DNA of 64,000 nt from positions 8,612,666-8,676,665 of the forward strand of contig OY754987.1 in NCBI GenBank assembly GCA_963576475.1. Direction: 5' to 3'. This DNA is from Molanna angustata (lineage: Eukaryota; Arthropoda; Insecta; Trichoptera; Molannidae). This document shows positions 1 through 11,086 of this stretch, piece after piece (within the stretch, counting starts at the first letter, position 1; each line of letters starts with the position of its first letter). The position numbers were made by a program, and so were the translations under genes. Below the pieces are notes generated by a model, which worked only from the letters and a program-made list of their open reading frames with translations, was not told where the DNA came from and did no database searches.

Positions 1-350
1 TATTTTCCATTCAGCGTCATTGCGTAATAAAAGTTTTTTTTGGTTTATTTACTTAACCTGATGCGTCAATGCAATGTCATATCATATTTTTCCAGGTATT
101 TTGTTCTTCTTTAATTTATAAAAAAAATATTGCTCTAAACCTTATATTTTTTTAGAAATTCAAGATAAATGTCTAAAATCGGGGTATGCTTATTATTTTC
201 CTACTAGAATATATACAGAACATAATCAAAAAGTTAAGGTATATTTCTCTTTATTAATATCCAAACTAACTAGGTTATTTTTTTCAAAATGATTCGTTTA
301 GTAATAATGATGGTATATTAAATTGAAAAAATAGGTACGTTGGCAGCAGT

Positions 351-397
351 CACCCTCTTAAGCATATGCTTGTTCTACAGATATGCTTAAGAGGGTG
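351..397. repeat. 17-bp perfect inverted repeat (hairpin)
   Basis: The arms at 351-367 and 381-397 are perfect reverse complements (CACCCTCTTAAGCATAT) around a 13-nt loop. The hairpin sits at the 3' edge of a tRNA-like sequence on the minus strand, so it may be part of a SINE tail or a small foldback. Nothing indicates a terminator function in this eukaryotic context. Confidence 0.7.
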
Positions 398-470
398 TCA
401 TAGCAGGATTTGAACTCGCGACCACTGGATTACTAACAATGGGCGCTAACCGCTGTTCTATTTCACAACC
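392..470 (-). mobile_element. tRNA-derived SINE fragment (SINE-T copy 1)
   Basis: Read on the minus strand this contains a pol III A-box-like stretch (AACAGCGGTTAGCGC) and a B-box-like stretch (GAGTTCAAATCC). The T-arm is mispaired and no acceptor stem forms, so it is not an intact tRNA gene. A second copy at 9950-10022 shares the 'GTAATCCAGTG' linker between the boxes, which marks the two as a family. Confidence 0.55.
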
Positions 471-490
471 AGTAGAGAGTGAATTTCTTA

Positions 491-1249
491 TTTCTTTCTC
501 ATGATTGCCCGAGGATAAGATTATCATAAAACATTTTTCAAGAAAGAAAGAAGGCGAATTAATAAGATTCTCACTCAGAATATTATCGTATAATTCAAAC
601 GACAATAGCAATAAGTATTAATTTTAAGTGAATAATATGGTGATTAAATATTATGTTATTGCTATAATAAAGTTCGTCGTATATCTTTACGAAGATCAAC
701 GCGTAATCAAAGTAATTAAGAGCTGACTACAAAACACACTAAAAAACTTAAACAATTAACCACTCGAATTTATCTGTTATTATCGTTTTTTTTTTGTTTA
801 TGACGCAGTCTCAATACTTAAACTATAAATCAGAAAAAGAGCGCCGAATAGAAAGAGGATTTAGAGGAGAAAAAACTAGGTGAAGAGGATAAGAAAACGA
901 AGATTTTTTCCTCTTGAACAGATTCCATTTAAGAGAATGGGCGGAGATCGTAAATTACCAGAGAAGTATGGGATGACAATTTCAGATATATATATTTTTT
1001 ACATGCCAATTCAAACTGAGGCTGTAGTGTTTCAATAAAAAATATATATAGCTAAAGTACCTACACTTTATTAATAAAACTTTTCATATTTTTGTATATC
1101 AAACCACCCAGATCTTTATTTTATTTATTCATCTAATTTTTGAACACTTCTTTGCATCCTGTGGTAGTGGCTAGTTTATAACCATACGGAAATTTCTTTC
1201 AATCCAGTCTATTTTCAACCGTAGAACTGACGTAGTATCAAATATCAAT
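491..1249. other. AT-rich stretch, nothing recognised
   Basis: No open frame with coding character, no TIR pair and no copy of any family found elsewhere in the window was seen here. Confidence 0.5.
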
Positions 1250-1254
1250 TTTTT

Positions 1255-1705
1255 TTATAATTGCATATACCTACCTACGCAAACATTGGATTTTTTTCCC
1301 TGTCGGGAGTCAAATGATATTTTTATTGATACTGTGCAAGACACCGTCCCCTCATTTATAAGGACTGTTGCTGTCATTGTTTACAAAATAAAATAATTTC
1401 TCAATAGATGGCGTTACAAAAAAGTTTTCTTTGTCACTTCATAGATGGCAATAGTATAATTCCTTAATTTTAGGTGAATTGTTACACATTATTCAAATGG
1501 TACAGAACTTTCAAAAATTGCATTGATAAAGGAACTTAATAAGAAGGCATAACTGGTGAAGCGAATGAAGTGGTCACGTAAACCAACCGATGACAGGTCG
1601 TAAGCCTTGTAAGGTGCTTTGAGTTCCTGGTTCTTCTATAATATCCCAACTTCGTCTCTATTGAGATAATATCAAATATCATTTAAACCATCCATATTAT
1701 ATAAT
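1255..1705. mobile_element. Fam-E element, old copy (head plus reversed body)
   Basis: The head 'GCAAACATTGGATTTTTT' and 'CTGTCGGGAGTCAAA' (1278-1312) is followed by the body in the reverse orientation: 'AATAGATGGCGTTAC', 'CACGTAAACCAACCGATGAC' and 'CCAACTTCGTCTCTATTGAG'. It has the same order as the near-complete copy at 61402-61888 but is clearly older. Confidence 0.7.
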
Positions 1706-2160
1706 TTTTTATACTTGATGACTTATTATTGCTTGAAAACAACGATGAAACATTAACGCCATCTTTGGAGAAATAGCGTTAGTAATTATAATTATTCTAA
1801 TATAATTTTCCGTTATTGTGAGTACAGTACTCCCAATCTCAAGAAACATCCTTTAGTTATTATATTTTATCGTACTTAAATAGAGTAAATGATATTAAAA
1901 ATAAATATGTTTGTTAAATATTCTTATCTTTAAGTTTTGCCATAACGTGCTTCATATTAGAGTAATCTTAATGTAGGTACCTATTTTCCAGCTTTAGCAA
2001 AAAAAAAAATCCACAAGTCTGTTATACGGAATATTTTTAAAAGCTATAAAAAGCAATTAACGTTCGCATAAAAATCACCTTTTAAAGTAAGATTACCTAC
2101 CTGTCTTTTTATTGTTCTGTGAATAACTGTATATTCATATGTTGAATTCAATATTTACAC

Positions 2161-2722
2161 GGCCCGATATTACAGTCGGCCCTCAACTCATTGAGTTTGT
2201 TAAACTAAAGATATAAACCGGGAAGATTGAATCTATTTCCGTATTACAGTGCAATATGACATGTCAGTTACTAAATCTTCAATTATAGACATATTTTACT
2301 TTTTCTCTGGTTATTATCTGTCAACTTTTAAATAACCCCAAATAATACGAACTACAAAACGGGACGCTACGACTTGAAATACTATTGTTTTATTATCCAA
2401 CATAGTAATATTAATTTTTTTCGCCAAAATAATGCTTTAAATGCCCACGTTCGTTTCAATATGGCTGTCAGTTTGTTTTGTTGTGTGGCGCCACCGTCGA
2501 TACAACTAACGCCTCTAGTGATAGAAACTGAAACTACACGCGTTGCCTAGCAAATGACAGTGACTCACCGTTAAGTACTTAATCCGCCAGAAACGTTGAG
2601 TTAAATATTTGTCGTTTTAGTGACGTATTTGAGGGAAGATTAGGCCTAAACGGACAATGTAATACGCTATATTTTTGTAAAACTTGAGTTTAGCTCTTAA
2701 ACGGAGACTGTAATACCGGGCC
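2161..2722. mobile_element. MITE-1, copy 1 (562 bp)
   Basis: The terminal inverted repeats are GGCCCGATATTACAGTC at the left and GACTGTAATACCGGGCC at the right. The copy at 45448-46029 is highly similar along its whole length. There is no coding capacity. An inner inverted pair (CGTATTACAGTG near 2240, and its degraded partner near 2660) lies inside the outer one. No convincing target duplication is visible. Confidence 0.8.
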
Positions 2723-3049
2723 TATATATTTGTAAAAAGTTTTCAATATTAGTTATTCAAATTTTACTACACGTATTAAGGGGTGGTGTGGTTCAACCAA
2801 CTTGAAACAGAATTCAGACTGGCAACTGATTATAATGAATTCAAAATGAAAATAAAATATCAAATAGACTTGCTACATTTGACTGATTTGTAAATCATAG
2901 ATAGGTGTTCTTTTCATTGTGTTTAGAATTAATTCTGTAAATTATATAATATTTTGTTTCTTTGGTATAGTGCAACATATGTTTTTATTGTGTATCTTTT
3001 TTCTGTATTTTTTTAATATCGATATTGAATATATTTTTTTTTGTTTCAG
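2723..3049. other. AT-rich stretch, nothing recognised
   Basis: Low-complexity, T-rich sequence. Its last 25 bases form a strong polypyrimidine tract ending in cag, described with the candidate microexon that follows. Confidence 0.4.
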
Positions 3050-3077
3050 ATTATGATCCATCCCACTTCATGAAATT
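3050..3077 (+). other. Candidate 28-nt internal exon of an unknown gene
   Basis: A long T-tract ending 'ttgtttcag' precedes 28 bases that are followed at once by a consensus 5' splice site 'gtgagt' (3078-3083). Only one of the three frames is open; it reads xYDPSHFMKx with split codons at both ends. I do not recognise the protein. The frame joins in phase with the candidate exon starting at 9520. Splice-like sites occur by chance in AT-rich DNA, so this is tentative. Confidence 0.3.
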
Positions 3078-3083
3078 GTGAGT

Positions 3084-4489
3084 CTTTTTTTGTAAATATC
3101 TTTACGGTCTTACTTATGAGATTTCGTTAATAGCTTACTAAACGCGCAACTAGATAAGCACGACAAAAAAGTAAAGATCGGTATTAAAAAAACTTACATA
3201 TACTATGTACGAGATGACTAACTACTTCACCGAATTGTTTACGAACACTCATTTTTTTTATATGGCCGGATTGGCCTCACAGATGTCAAAAAATAGATAC
3301 ATAAATGCATGTAACTGACATCGAAAAATGAAAACAAACACCGCGTTGTGACGTGTTGAGTAAATTTAAACACGATTGCGATGAAGAATAACAAGGAAAA
3401 ACGTTATAAGTATTAAATTTATCTGTCAATCTCAAATATGCGTCGGATCATAATATGTGAAAGATCCGCCATTTTGAAATAGGCACTTGGTATGACGCGT
3501 TAAACAACCTCTTGACCTGTCCTCCTTACTTGACGACTATGAAATATAGGTGTAATAAAGATAGTAACGGTTTATATGTAAAACTTTTGTTAATTACACT
3601 CTTTTATCAGGCACTATGTAAAGTAAATGTTTATAAGTAAGACGGTTAGGTTTAGACAATAGTTATGTATGTCCAATATTATTGATTTAACTACTTTATC
3701 TGGAGAAAAATTTGGGAAAAACAGTATCAGCAATTCTTTGTAGCCTACACTGTATGGATAATTTTTAAAAAAATATATAAAAGTAATACCCTGGATTAAA
3801 GCGGTATTGATTTAATAATGAATTGAGACATAAAGCATCGAATCGTTGGTAAGTAGCTCCAATCTTGAAAAGAAGAGGTCAACGATAGGAGCAGAGCTTT
3901 GAGTAAATAGTATTTAGTTTGAAGAAATAAATTATGAATTTCCCAACCACAGTCGACTGAACGTCCTACAACCTTTCATACAAATTAATTTGAAACCTTA
4001 TACTGATTTGATGGAAGCGTAATAAAAGATTCCCTAACGAGGTTATTCATCTATGTCTATAATTAATTTTTTCTTTATGAAGATTATTATTTATGTAATC
4101 TTAAGGCTCTTTTATACCAGGACTTCACGATAAGTCTAAGGGAGTTTGAAATTCATAGATCAACACATAACATACGTTCATGTGGGTAGATTCACCACGG
4201 TGACAACACATTATAGAAAGATCTCCTATTAACAACATCAACGGAGAAACACTCGTGCCGTCTGCCAGTATCAAATTATTGGGTGTACACTTGGACAATA
4301 ATTTGTCACTTGATCTGCAAATGTCAGGAACGGTCAGCTCATGTTTTTTTCTCGTATGCTATGCATACTAACTAATAACTGAAAAATATTCGTCGAAGCT
4401 TGCCCAAGAATGAGACAAAAATATTAATAAATGCATTCAACGTGCTGGATGCTGGATTGCAAAGAATAACACTGGTCCAGTGTAGTTCT
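3084..4489. other. AT-rich stretch, nothing firmly recognised
   Basis: No coding frame and no repeat family shared with the rest of the window could be identified. The sequence is moderately complex rather than simple repeat and would be intronic if the candidate exons at 3050 and 9520 are real. Confidence 0.4.
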
Positions 4490-4712
4490 TTGAATAACGT
4501 AAGAACCGGGTAATCGAAAATACAACAGGTAACAATAACATCTCACATAGTTTAGCGATGAGGTTCATCTCAAATTCCGAATGTTGTCATTTTAGGCGAA
4601 ATGAAACTGGTGTGTGAGAATACACGCATGTTTCGTGCTCCTTTTTCTAAGGTAATGCAGACCCGCATACGTGTCGCTGGTTACCCCGCATTGTGGGATT
4701 GCGGTGATTTAT
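4490..4712 (-). mobile_element. Fam-F repeat, minus copy
   Basis: The reverse complement matches 20060-20345 and 55976-56230: 'GGTAACCAGCGACA'-like, 'GTGGTGAACCTCAT' and 'ATGTGAGATGTTATTGTT' blocks in the same order. It is non-coding and lies directly against the SINE-A copy that follows. Confidence 0.65.
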
Positions 4713-4945
4713 TTATTTTAAATTACATACTTCCCGGGCAACTGACAGGTTCTATGTCAAATATTAGCTTGACTCGCAACCAGCAACACGTTGCCACATT
4801 CTGGAGACTTATGATATTAATCTTCTCATCATAGATCCAGACTGAAAACACAATTAAAAACTGTGTCTCTACCGGGAATCGAATCCGGAACATTTGGATC
4901 AGCAGTCATTTACGTAATCAATTGAGCGATGAATGCCCACAATGA
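4713..4945 (-). mobile_element. SINE-A, minus copy
   Basis: A tRNA-like head at 4866-4945 (B-box GGATTCGATTCCC on the minus strand) is followed by the tail shared with 29862-30090: 'TTTTCAGTCTGGATCT', 'CCAGAATGTGGCAAC' and 'TTTGACATAG' in sense orientation. The acceptor stem cannot pair, so this is a retroposon and not a tRNA gene. Confidence 0.75.
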
Positions 4946-5504
4946 TAACATGAGTCAATGAAGTGTCTTCTTATAGTATGGCCAACCTCTGTATGTAATA
5001 TTATCTCAGTATAGGTACAAAGTTTAAATGTCGATCTGATGTAGATATAAATTCTAAGAAAACTTTTTTATTTATTTTCGCTGATAAAGGAATATATTAA
5101 TAATTTATATTATAATAAATCATTTTCATTCCGCTTTGAAAGTTAATAAATTACTTCCTCAGATACAAATATGAAGGCCACGCTATATTTATAAAAACAT
5201 TTTTTTCTTCGTAATTAATTCCGCTCAAGTAGGTACAAAGAAGTTCGAGTACATTTTTCTTATAATATGGAAACAACTCGATTTTTTTTATTTTTACTCT
5301 TCACTACCACGAAATGGTGGAGTTATGATTTCACAATTTTAAGGCGTATTTTTTTTTAATTGTATTAATTTCTTAACGGGAATTGTGTAGATAAGGTATG
5401 TCAAACATACAGTCCGCGGGCAGCATCCGGCCCGCACCATAACGATGCAGCCTATGAACTGAATCTAGATATCAAGATTTTAATTTTCAAAATGCTGAAA
5501 AAGC

Positions 5505-5640
5505 ACATCATCATCAGTGGCTCCACAGCCCAGTCCAGGATGGGCCTTGGCCTCCTCAAGGAATCGTCTCCATTGCACCCTATCCATATCCTTTTCTCTC
5601 CCATTCCACGCACCGGCCCGGCTATCTGAAGGCACATCAC
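5505..5640 (-). pseudogene. LINE pol C-terminal fragment
   Basis: The minus strand encodes a degraded version of the C-terminal tail seen in RTE-like LINE ORFs ('RR..LEEAKAHPGLDC' type). The same tail occurs in better shape at 38505-38740. Only the last few dozen codons remain, with frame breaks. Confidence 0.55.
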
Positions 5641-5941
5641 TTTCATAAAATTACGTTGTAGAAATATCAAGTTTTCAAAATATAATCAAAAATAAAACAA
5701 ACTTATTTCATGAAAATGCTGAAAAGATTTCACACAAAATTTGAATAATTGCATTTCAATAATTGCATGTAAAAATCATACACATTGGTACAAGTATGAA
5801 ATAATATATTTATTTCTTTTTGTATGTACCTATATCTTTTTGTTTATTTAGGTCTACTTTATTTATATGTTGATTTACATAACACTGTTTCTTCTGTTAT
5901 TTTTTGTATTCATAATACTTTTTTATTTGATGTTTTGGTTT

Positions 5942-5992
5942 AATTTGAGTCCATTTGTATATCTTTCTTTCATATACAAATGGACTCAAATT
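5942..5992. repeat. 21-bp perfect hairpin
   Basis: Arms 5942-5962 and 5972-5992 are perfect reverse complements carrying TTTGAGTCCATTTGTATAT, with a 9-nt loop. It is the centre of one inverted pair in the surrounding foldback cluster. Confidence 0.8.
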
Positions 5993-6241
5993 GCCTTTTA
6001 CATACATAAGTACATACATAAAAACACATATTGATGATAGAAAATATATAGCATAAGTAAAAACAATTAGTTATACACTTGCAAAAAGAAAAAAATATGT
6101 ACCTAAACAGTTAAACAATAAATTCAAGAATAAAAAATAATACATACCTATTATCAAACATAAAATAAAATATATATAAATGGACTCAAAATAAACCAAA
6201 ACATTAAATAAAAAAGTATTATAAATACAAAAAATAACTTA

Positions 6242-6418
6242 TATCTATAATTAAAAGTAAAGACTTTTTGATTCTACATTAATTTTATTCTGCGCGATAG
6301 GCCAATTTCGCCTTGTTAGGGCATTAACTAGCTTAATGCCCTAACAAGGCGAAATAGGCCTATCGCGCAGAATAAAATTTATGTAGAATCAAAAAGTCTT
6401 TACTTTTAATTATAGATA
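6242..6418. mobile_element. Palindromic MITE (177 bp) with target duplication
   Basis: Almost the whole element is one inverted repeat: arms of about 85 bp meet near 'TTAACTAGCTTAA'. The ends are TATCTATAATT and AATTATAGATA. TAACTTA flanks both sides (6235-6241 and 6419-6425). The duplication could be 7-9 bp because the flank overlaps the palindrome. It has no coding capacity. Confidence 0.8.
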
Positions 6419-6726
6419 TAACTTATAATGGAATTTTACCAAATAAAAACTTCATCGATAATTAACAAAAAATAACAATAAAAAAGAGTCATGTGAATCT
6501 GCATATATGTTTGCTTTTAGGTATCTTTTATTTTATTTATTCTTGAATTTATTGTATAACTGTTAAGGTACATATATATTTTTTTCTCTTTTCGCAAGTG
6601 TATAACTAATTAATTTTTCTTGTTCAATATATTTTGTCATGTGTTTTTATGTATGTTTGTAAAAGGCGATTTATGCCGTTTATATAAATAAATAAAACAA
6701 ATGATATAAAATAAATATTTCTGGCG

Positions 6727-6965
6727 AAGTCCAGGGGTGACATCTGTGCGAGACACCGTCATCTCATTTATAAGGAATGTTGCTTTCATTGTTTACAAAT
6801 AAATCAATTTCTCAATGGGTGGCGTTACAAAAAAGGCTTTCCGTTACTTCATAGATGGCGATAGTATAGTACCTTATTTTCAGGTGAATTGTTACACACT
6901 ATTCAAATATATAAATTTTGAATACTCTGTGGAGTGACGTGGTAGTAAGGAGTATAGGGTCGGCC
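6727..6965. mobile_element. Fragments of Fam-E body and Fam-C end
   Basis: The stretch 6727-6912 repeats the Fam-E reversed-body words seen at 1335-1500 ('GACACCGTC.TCTCATTTATAA', 'TCATAGATGGC.ATAGTAT'). The stretch 6925-6965 contains the Fam-C end in reverse ('GGCCACAATCCAC'). Confidence 0.5.
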
Positions 6966-7204
6966 ACAATCCACGCGTTTTAAATATTTAAGGTATTCGG
7001 GCTTCTTATAATGGAAGATTTGAAAAATCAACAAGATTTGAAAAATCGGACAAGCTTAGATACAAGGTTATTACGGCTTCTTAGTCTATTCCTTTCTGGA
7101 ACTCGTAAACCATTTCAGTATTAAAAATTTGCAGGTGTCCGATACATTTGGGTCAACGGCGCACATAAAATCAGTGTTATTGATAAACCTGGTCCAGATA
7201 TTGA

Positions 7205-7655
7205 ACTACGGTTAAACCAAATTTAATCACTTTTTATAATAATAATAATAAATATAATTTACAAAGTGCCGTTAAGTGGTACAAGATTACTCCAAGGGCG
7301 CTTTAACTTATTTGTTGGCTCTACGAAACAATTTAGTCTTGAGGAGTCTACCGAAGGTGTCAATGCCCTGAGTTCCACGTATGTCATGGGGCAATTTATT
7401 CCATTTTAAAGTCCCGTTCACCCTGAAACTGCGATCATAGTAATCGCCTTATTGACTCTGTCCATTTCTTTTAGAGTTGATACTCTGTGATCCAGATGAT
7501 CTCAATGTAAGCTGTCTTCCTGATGGAACATTCTTTTGACACAGTAGTTGAATGTATTGTGGAGCCAAGTCGTTCAGTGACATTTCACTTTTCTTATTTA
7601 CGCATGTATCAAAAGTTGAAGAGTGATTCAACTGAAATGTCAAATTGAACCGGCG
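7205..7655 (-). pseudogene. CR1/Jockey-like LINE pol C-terminus
   Basis: The minus strand reads a C-terminal LINE region of the 'FRVNGTLKWNKLPHDIRG' type, with 'CVNKKSEMSLNDLAPQY' upstream. It is interrupted near 7445. No reverse transcriptase motifs remain. A second, more damaged copy lies at 16905-17065. The family assignment rests on this tail alone. Confidence 0.55.
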
Positions 7656-7659
7656 ACGG

Positions 7660-7930
7660 GGATTGTATAACATTGGTTCAACTTGACATTTATTTATATA
7701 TTTATAAAAAGGGTACATCGACAGATTACAATTTTCATAAAAAGAAAACAATATTGGTTATTGTTATGAATGCTGGACGTCAAATTATGGATGCTCACGA
7801 CAACATTACAATATTTTATGAGCTAATATTTACACACATAAGTTACACAAGTAAGAGTTACATAAATGAGAGAAAATTAAGGTACAAAAGTTAAGTAAAA
7901 AGAAATAAATTAAGTTACATAAATTAGAGA
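7660..7930 (-). mobile_element. LINE-H 3' UTR, minus copy
   Basis: The reverse complement matches the 3' UTR of the plus copy at 28060-28655: 'TTGGACGTCCAGC', 'AATAAGAGCTCATG' and 'GTCGATGTACCCTTTTT'-type blocks. The 3' end lies at the left and is followed by A/T-rich repeats. No coding part is present. Confidence 0.7.
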
Positions 7931-8039
7931 AAAGACAATATCAAACTGATTTAAATCTACATACTTGGATGCAAACGAGGAACATCTCAACAAACTTGAT
8001 CGCCTTCATAATGTTTGCATCCGTTTTATCTTTGATTTT

Positions 8040-8112
8040 GGGTGCTTGTTAAATAATTATTTGACATAGCGCCTATTACTTTCCCGAGAAGCTACATTAA
8101 AATAAAAATAAA
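8040..8112 (+). mobile_element. SINE-A 3' fragment
   Basis: 'TTGGGTGCTTGTTAAATAA', 'TTTGACATAG' and 'CCCGAGAAGC' match the tail of SINE-A at 30015-30080. The tRNA-like head is absent, consistent with a 5'-truncated retroposon. Confidence 0.6.
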
Positions 8113-8940
8113 TATAAAAATTGATTTGATTCTTTAGAATTTCCGATTGACGAACAAAAATTTAACAAAATAATCTAAAATATTGAATGTCAAAAAGTGT
8201 AATAGCTAGAGTTTGACAGAACAGTCGAAGGCGCGCACGAAAACCGTGCCGCGCATACTGTTGTGTGGTCATGAAAACCAACTTAACAAAACCAAATTCG
8301 GTGCTGTCGTATGAAATAGAGCTCAAAATCGAGATCATCTGAACTAGGGTTCAAATATTTTTATAAATAAAGTAACAGTTGAACGTGGAATAAGACGTTG
8401 AACCGTGATTCATCCTCAAGGAATTAAGAAATTTTTATAAATTATATCACTATGAGTTCGTCGTGATGTCACACTATGAAATTTAGTTTCCTACGTACAG
8501 TCCAAACTATAAGTCCTATCGACTTCATATTCATATAAAATATTTCAGAACATCAACTAAAAGATGATTTGTTCCTCACAAACGTTCGTTATTTCTTTCT
8601 AAAATATTATATGTTAAAACATTTTAAATTCATTATCGTTTTATTTTTTTTCAAGAGATAACATAAATGGTCTTCATCCAAAAAAAAATCAGGGATTCAA
8701 CGTTTTAAGAAGAAAAAAATGTACACTTACATATAGTGAAACGCACAGTTAAGCGTTGGTCGCAACCCACTATTTTTTTTCCAACTCAAAATTATTTTAT
8801 TGATCGATCATTTAATATAATATTAAATTAGTTCTAAGGATCATAAAATTCTATTTGATTTTATGATTATAGTTCGATTGCATGTCAACGAGTGATTTCT
8901 ACGAAATATCGAAGCCACGTAAACATAAATGGTATTAATA
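8113..8940. other. Unassigned stretch with a small GC-rich island
   Basis: The stretch 8220-8262 is locally GC-rich with several CpG (GGCGCGCAC, GTGCCGCGC) in an otherwise AT-rich setting. No frame around it resembles a known protein and no copy is seen elsewhere in the window. Confidence 0.35.
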
Positions 8941-8944
8941 TTCT

Positions 8945-9240
8945 TACTTTTAAAACTAGTTGCATGTAACACATGAGATCCATCTGTCGATGGCTATATT
9001 ATGTATAATTGAAGAATACGTACCAAAATATAAACACTAAAAGAAAATTATAAACATTTTAAGATATTTTGATTTTTATATAAAACATGTAGGTATGTAC
9101 CTATATCAGAATAGGATAGTATGGAGGTTAGCCTTTTTACCTACCCAGAATATGAAAATAAGATGGTGGAATGTATGTATGTATGGATATAAAGTATCAA
9201 ACTATTGAGGCAATATCTCGAAAACTAAGGTACTTTTACT
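8945..9240 (+). mobile_element. Fam-B repeat, 5' part
   Basis: It shares 'CTAGTTGCATGTAACACATG', 'GATAGTATGGAGGT' and 'CTACCCAGAATATGAAAA' with the long copies at 39966-40805 (+) and 52037-52862 (-). The copy stops near 'TATCAAACTATTGAG', where the long copies continue. Confidence 0.7.
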
Positions 9241-9519
9241 AAGGTCATATTTGCATATTCTGGCGAGTCATGAGTTGGTATAACAGCCTTTAAAGGAATA
9301 CGTTGGATTATGGGACTCCCTGTGTATAGATGATAACACATATTTGGAACAGTAATATAAATAATATTAATCAAGACATTATTGTTGTGATATTGATTTC
9401 ATTTTGTGTATGTATTTTTAAGGGAAATGAAAAGGGAAGGGGAAAAAGCGTAGGTTTTAAGGGAAATGAAAAAAATAGTTTGTATGCTAATAGTGTTTTT
9501 TTCTTCTTTTTTTTCTCAG

Positions 9520-9572
9520 ACTGGCAATGTTTGAGTGGATGTTGCCGTTACATAAATTTCGTTAACGAGTAA
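9520..9572 (+). other. Candidate exon of an unknown gene
   Basis: A pyrimidine tract ending 'tttctcag' (to 9519) precedes a short open stretch. One frame reads WQCLSGCCRYINFVNE then TAA (9570-9572), and a possible donor 'gtaaag' starts at 9569. The frame that is in phase with the 3050-3077 candidate instead reads LAMFEWMLPLHKFR then TAA (9563-9565). An AATAAA lies at about 9684. No protein family was recognised; chance is a real alternative. Confidence 0.28.
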
Positions 9573-9949
9573 AGATTCCCCTGACATGGGAAATAACTTA
9601 ATTATTTTTTCTTGGAGTTTCAAAGATTTATGGTCTGGAGATTACCGAACAGGACAGACGCGTGACACTTGTAATGGTTCGAAATAAATGTTTTTCTGCG
9701 AATGGCGTCCCAGCCCCTCTTTCCGTGTCAACAGCTAAAGTTGTTTGACACGTACCGTCCGCACTATCCCGAAACGTACCCAACCTTTTTATTCTCTTTT
9801 TTTTTGTTCTTCACTTATAGTGGAAAGTTTAATGAATGTCTTTGAAACGAGTTTGTAAAAGAATTTAAAGTCGTTAAAACAAGCTCCTACATCAACGTTC
9901 TCATTCATTTCTCAACTAAAAAGGTTTTGTGCTATAGGCGAACATAATC
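9573..9949. other. Unassigned stretch
   Basis: No family copy is recognised. If the preceding candidate is a terminal exon, the first part would be a 3' UTR ending near the AATAAA at about 9684. Confidence 0.35.
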
Positions 9950-10022
9950 GGTCAAGGCAGGATTCGAACTCTTGATCACTGGATTACTTATTCAACGCAC
10001 TAGCCACTCATCAATTTGAAAT
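9950..10022 (-). mobile_element. tRNA-derived SINE fragment (SINE-T copy 2)
   Basis: The minus strand shows 'GAGTGGCTAGTGCGTTGAAT' as a possible A-box region and 'GAGTTCGAATCCTGCC' as a good B-box. The linker 'GTAATCCAGTG' matches the copy at 392-470. No complete cloverleaf can be drawn. Confidence 0.6.
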
Positions 10023-10107
10023 TGTTTTTAGCATGATTTTTTACAGACCTCATGAAATGTGAACTCACAATACCATTTATTGATAATCCATAAGTTTTAT
10101 GTGATAT

Positions 10108-10310
10108 GTGCCGACTGCCGTGCCACAGTTGTTAAGCAGTTTGGTTTCTTTGCGGGCGTCCTGGGTTCGATCCCCAGAAGGGGAGGAATTGATCTAATTT
10201 CACAACTCGCGAAAAATATTGCTTCTCTGGAGTGGAAATACTGGTTAGTCGGAAGAAATTGCAGTATGAAAATAAACTCGTCCCTTGCGCAGGGTCCAAT
10301 GAAGTGTTTT
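10108..10310 (+). mobile_element. SINE-B, tRNA-derived
   Basis: The head has an A-box-like 'TGCCACAGTTGTTAAGCAG' and a good B-box GGTTCGATCCC (10164-10174) whose flanks CTGG/CCAG pair as a T-stem. About 130 bp of unrelated body follows ('GAATTGATCTAATTTCACAA') and ends in a T-rich run. A real tRNA gene is unlikely because no acceptor stem forms. Confidence 0.6.
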
Positions 10311-11047
10311 TTTTTATTATAATAAGGTATTCACAATAGCGTAAGATATTCTTTACCACATTATCCTATTTTAATGATCTCTTTTTTAATAGGAAGGGAG
10401 TATTTCAGACATAATCACACATGAAAATTTCATCGAGGTCTGAAGATGGAACTCACCAGAAAAAATCATCAATATCTTCAATTTGCAAATTCGTCTGCAA
10501 TAAATAATAATTATTTACCACGACGTCCGAATTCGATGATTCCTCATTCATAAGAAAGGGGTAGTTCCATCAGAACCACCAATTCCTAGAGGTTTGATGA
10601 TGGGAATCATGAGAAATCATGAAACTCATCAATTTGCGAAGGAAGGCGTGTTATTGTTTAGACGAATTTTACGAAGGATAATATTACAACATACATTCAA
10701 AATATCACGCTATTTCCCTCGTGGAGTAGGTAGAGAGAACCGAACGCCACATTTTATTCTATTTTGACAGAAGTTTTTTTCAATGAAAGATTATTTTTAT
10801 AGCATTTTCTGTACTAAATTGTGCGTTCGTTTGATCTGTCTTTGCTTTATGTAAAATTGTCAATCTCAAGATAGGTCGATAATTGGATATTATATACTGT
10901 TTATGAATATAATTAAATAAATAAAAAAAGATCACATCGCAACGCTGAATTAATATTTTTTTAATATTCTCACGTAATTCAGCCCAGTGAGATAGTAAAA
11001 TTTCAATATTTTTACTATGTATACTGTATACCATTATGAAATGTATA
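10311..11047. other. Unassigned stretch, possible LINE 3' end at its right
   Basis: The stretch 10430-10640 is rich in alternating 'ATGATG' and 'CATCA' words. The stretch 10780-11047 is AT-rich and runs into a (AAAT)n tract, as LINE 3' ends in this window do. No coding motif is present. Confidence 0.35.
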
Positions 11048-11086
11048 TTCTGTACTGTAAATAAAATAAATAAATAAATAAATTCG
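11048..11086 (+). repeat. (AAAT)n tract
   Basis: 'AAATAAAATAAATAAATAAA' type tract after 'TGTACTGTAAAT'. This is the usual 3' terminus of LINE copies in this window, so it probably marks the end of a 5'-truncated insertion. Confidence 0.6.

Larger units (their letters stand above)
5905..6670. repeat. Foldback cluster with two interleaved inverted repeat pairs
   Basis: The stretch 5905-5960 is inverted at 6178-6236, and 5995-6165 is inverted at about 6505-6665 (shared words 'TTTATTCTTGAATTTATTG' and 'CGCAAGTGTATAACTA'). A complete palindromic MITE (6242-6418) sits between them. This looks like two head-to-head copies of one repeat, later invaded. Confidence 0.65.

Noticed and set aside
7449..7751. 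100-codon minus frame as a gene
   Set aside because: It joins LINE-H 3' UTR to a CR1-like C-terminus; only the latter half is real former coding sequence.
10108..10185. Possible tRNA gene with a perfect T-loop
   Set aside because: No acceptor stem and no proper anticodon arm. The B-box and T-stem alone are typical of SINEs.
10436..10475. Hammerhead-like 'CTGAAGATGG...CC' on the plus strand
   Set aside because: Followed by AGAAAA rather than GAAAC, with only a 2-bp stem II; chance is more likely.
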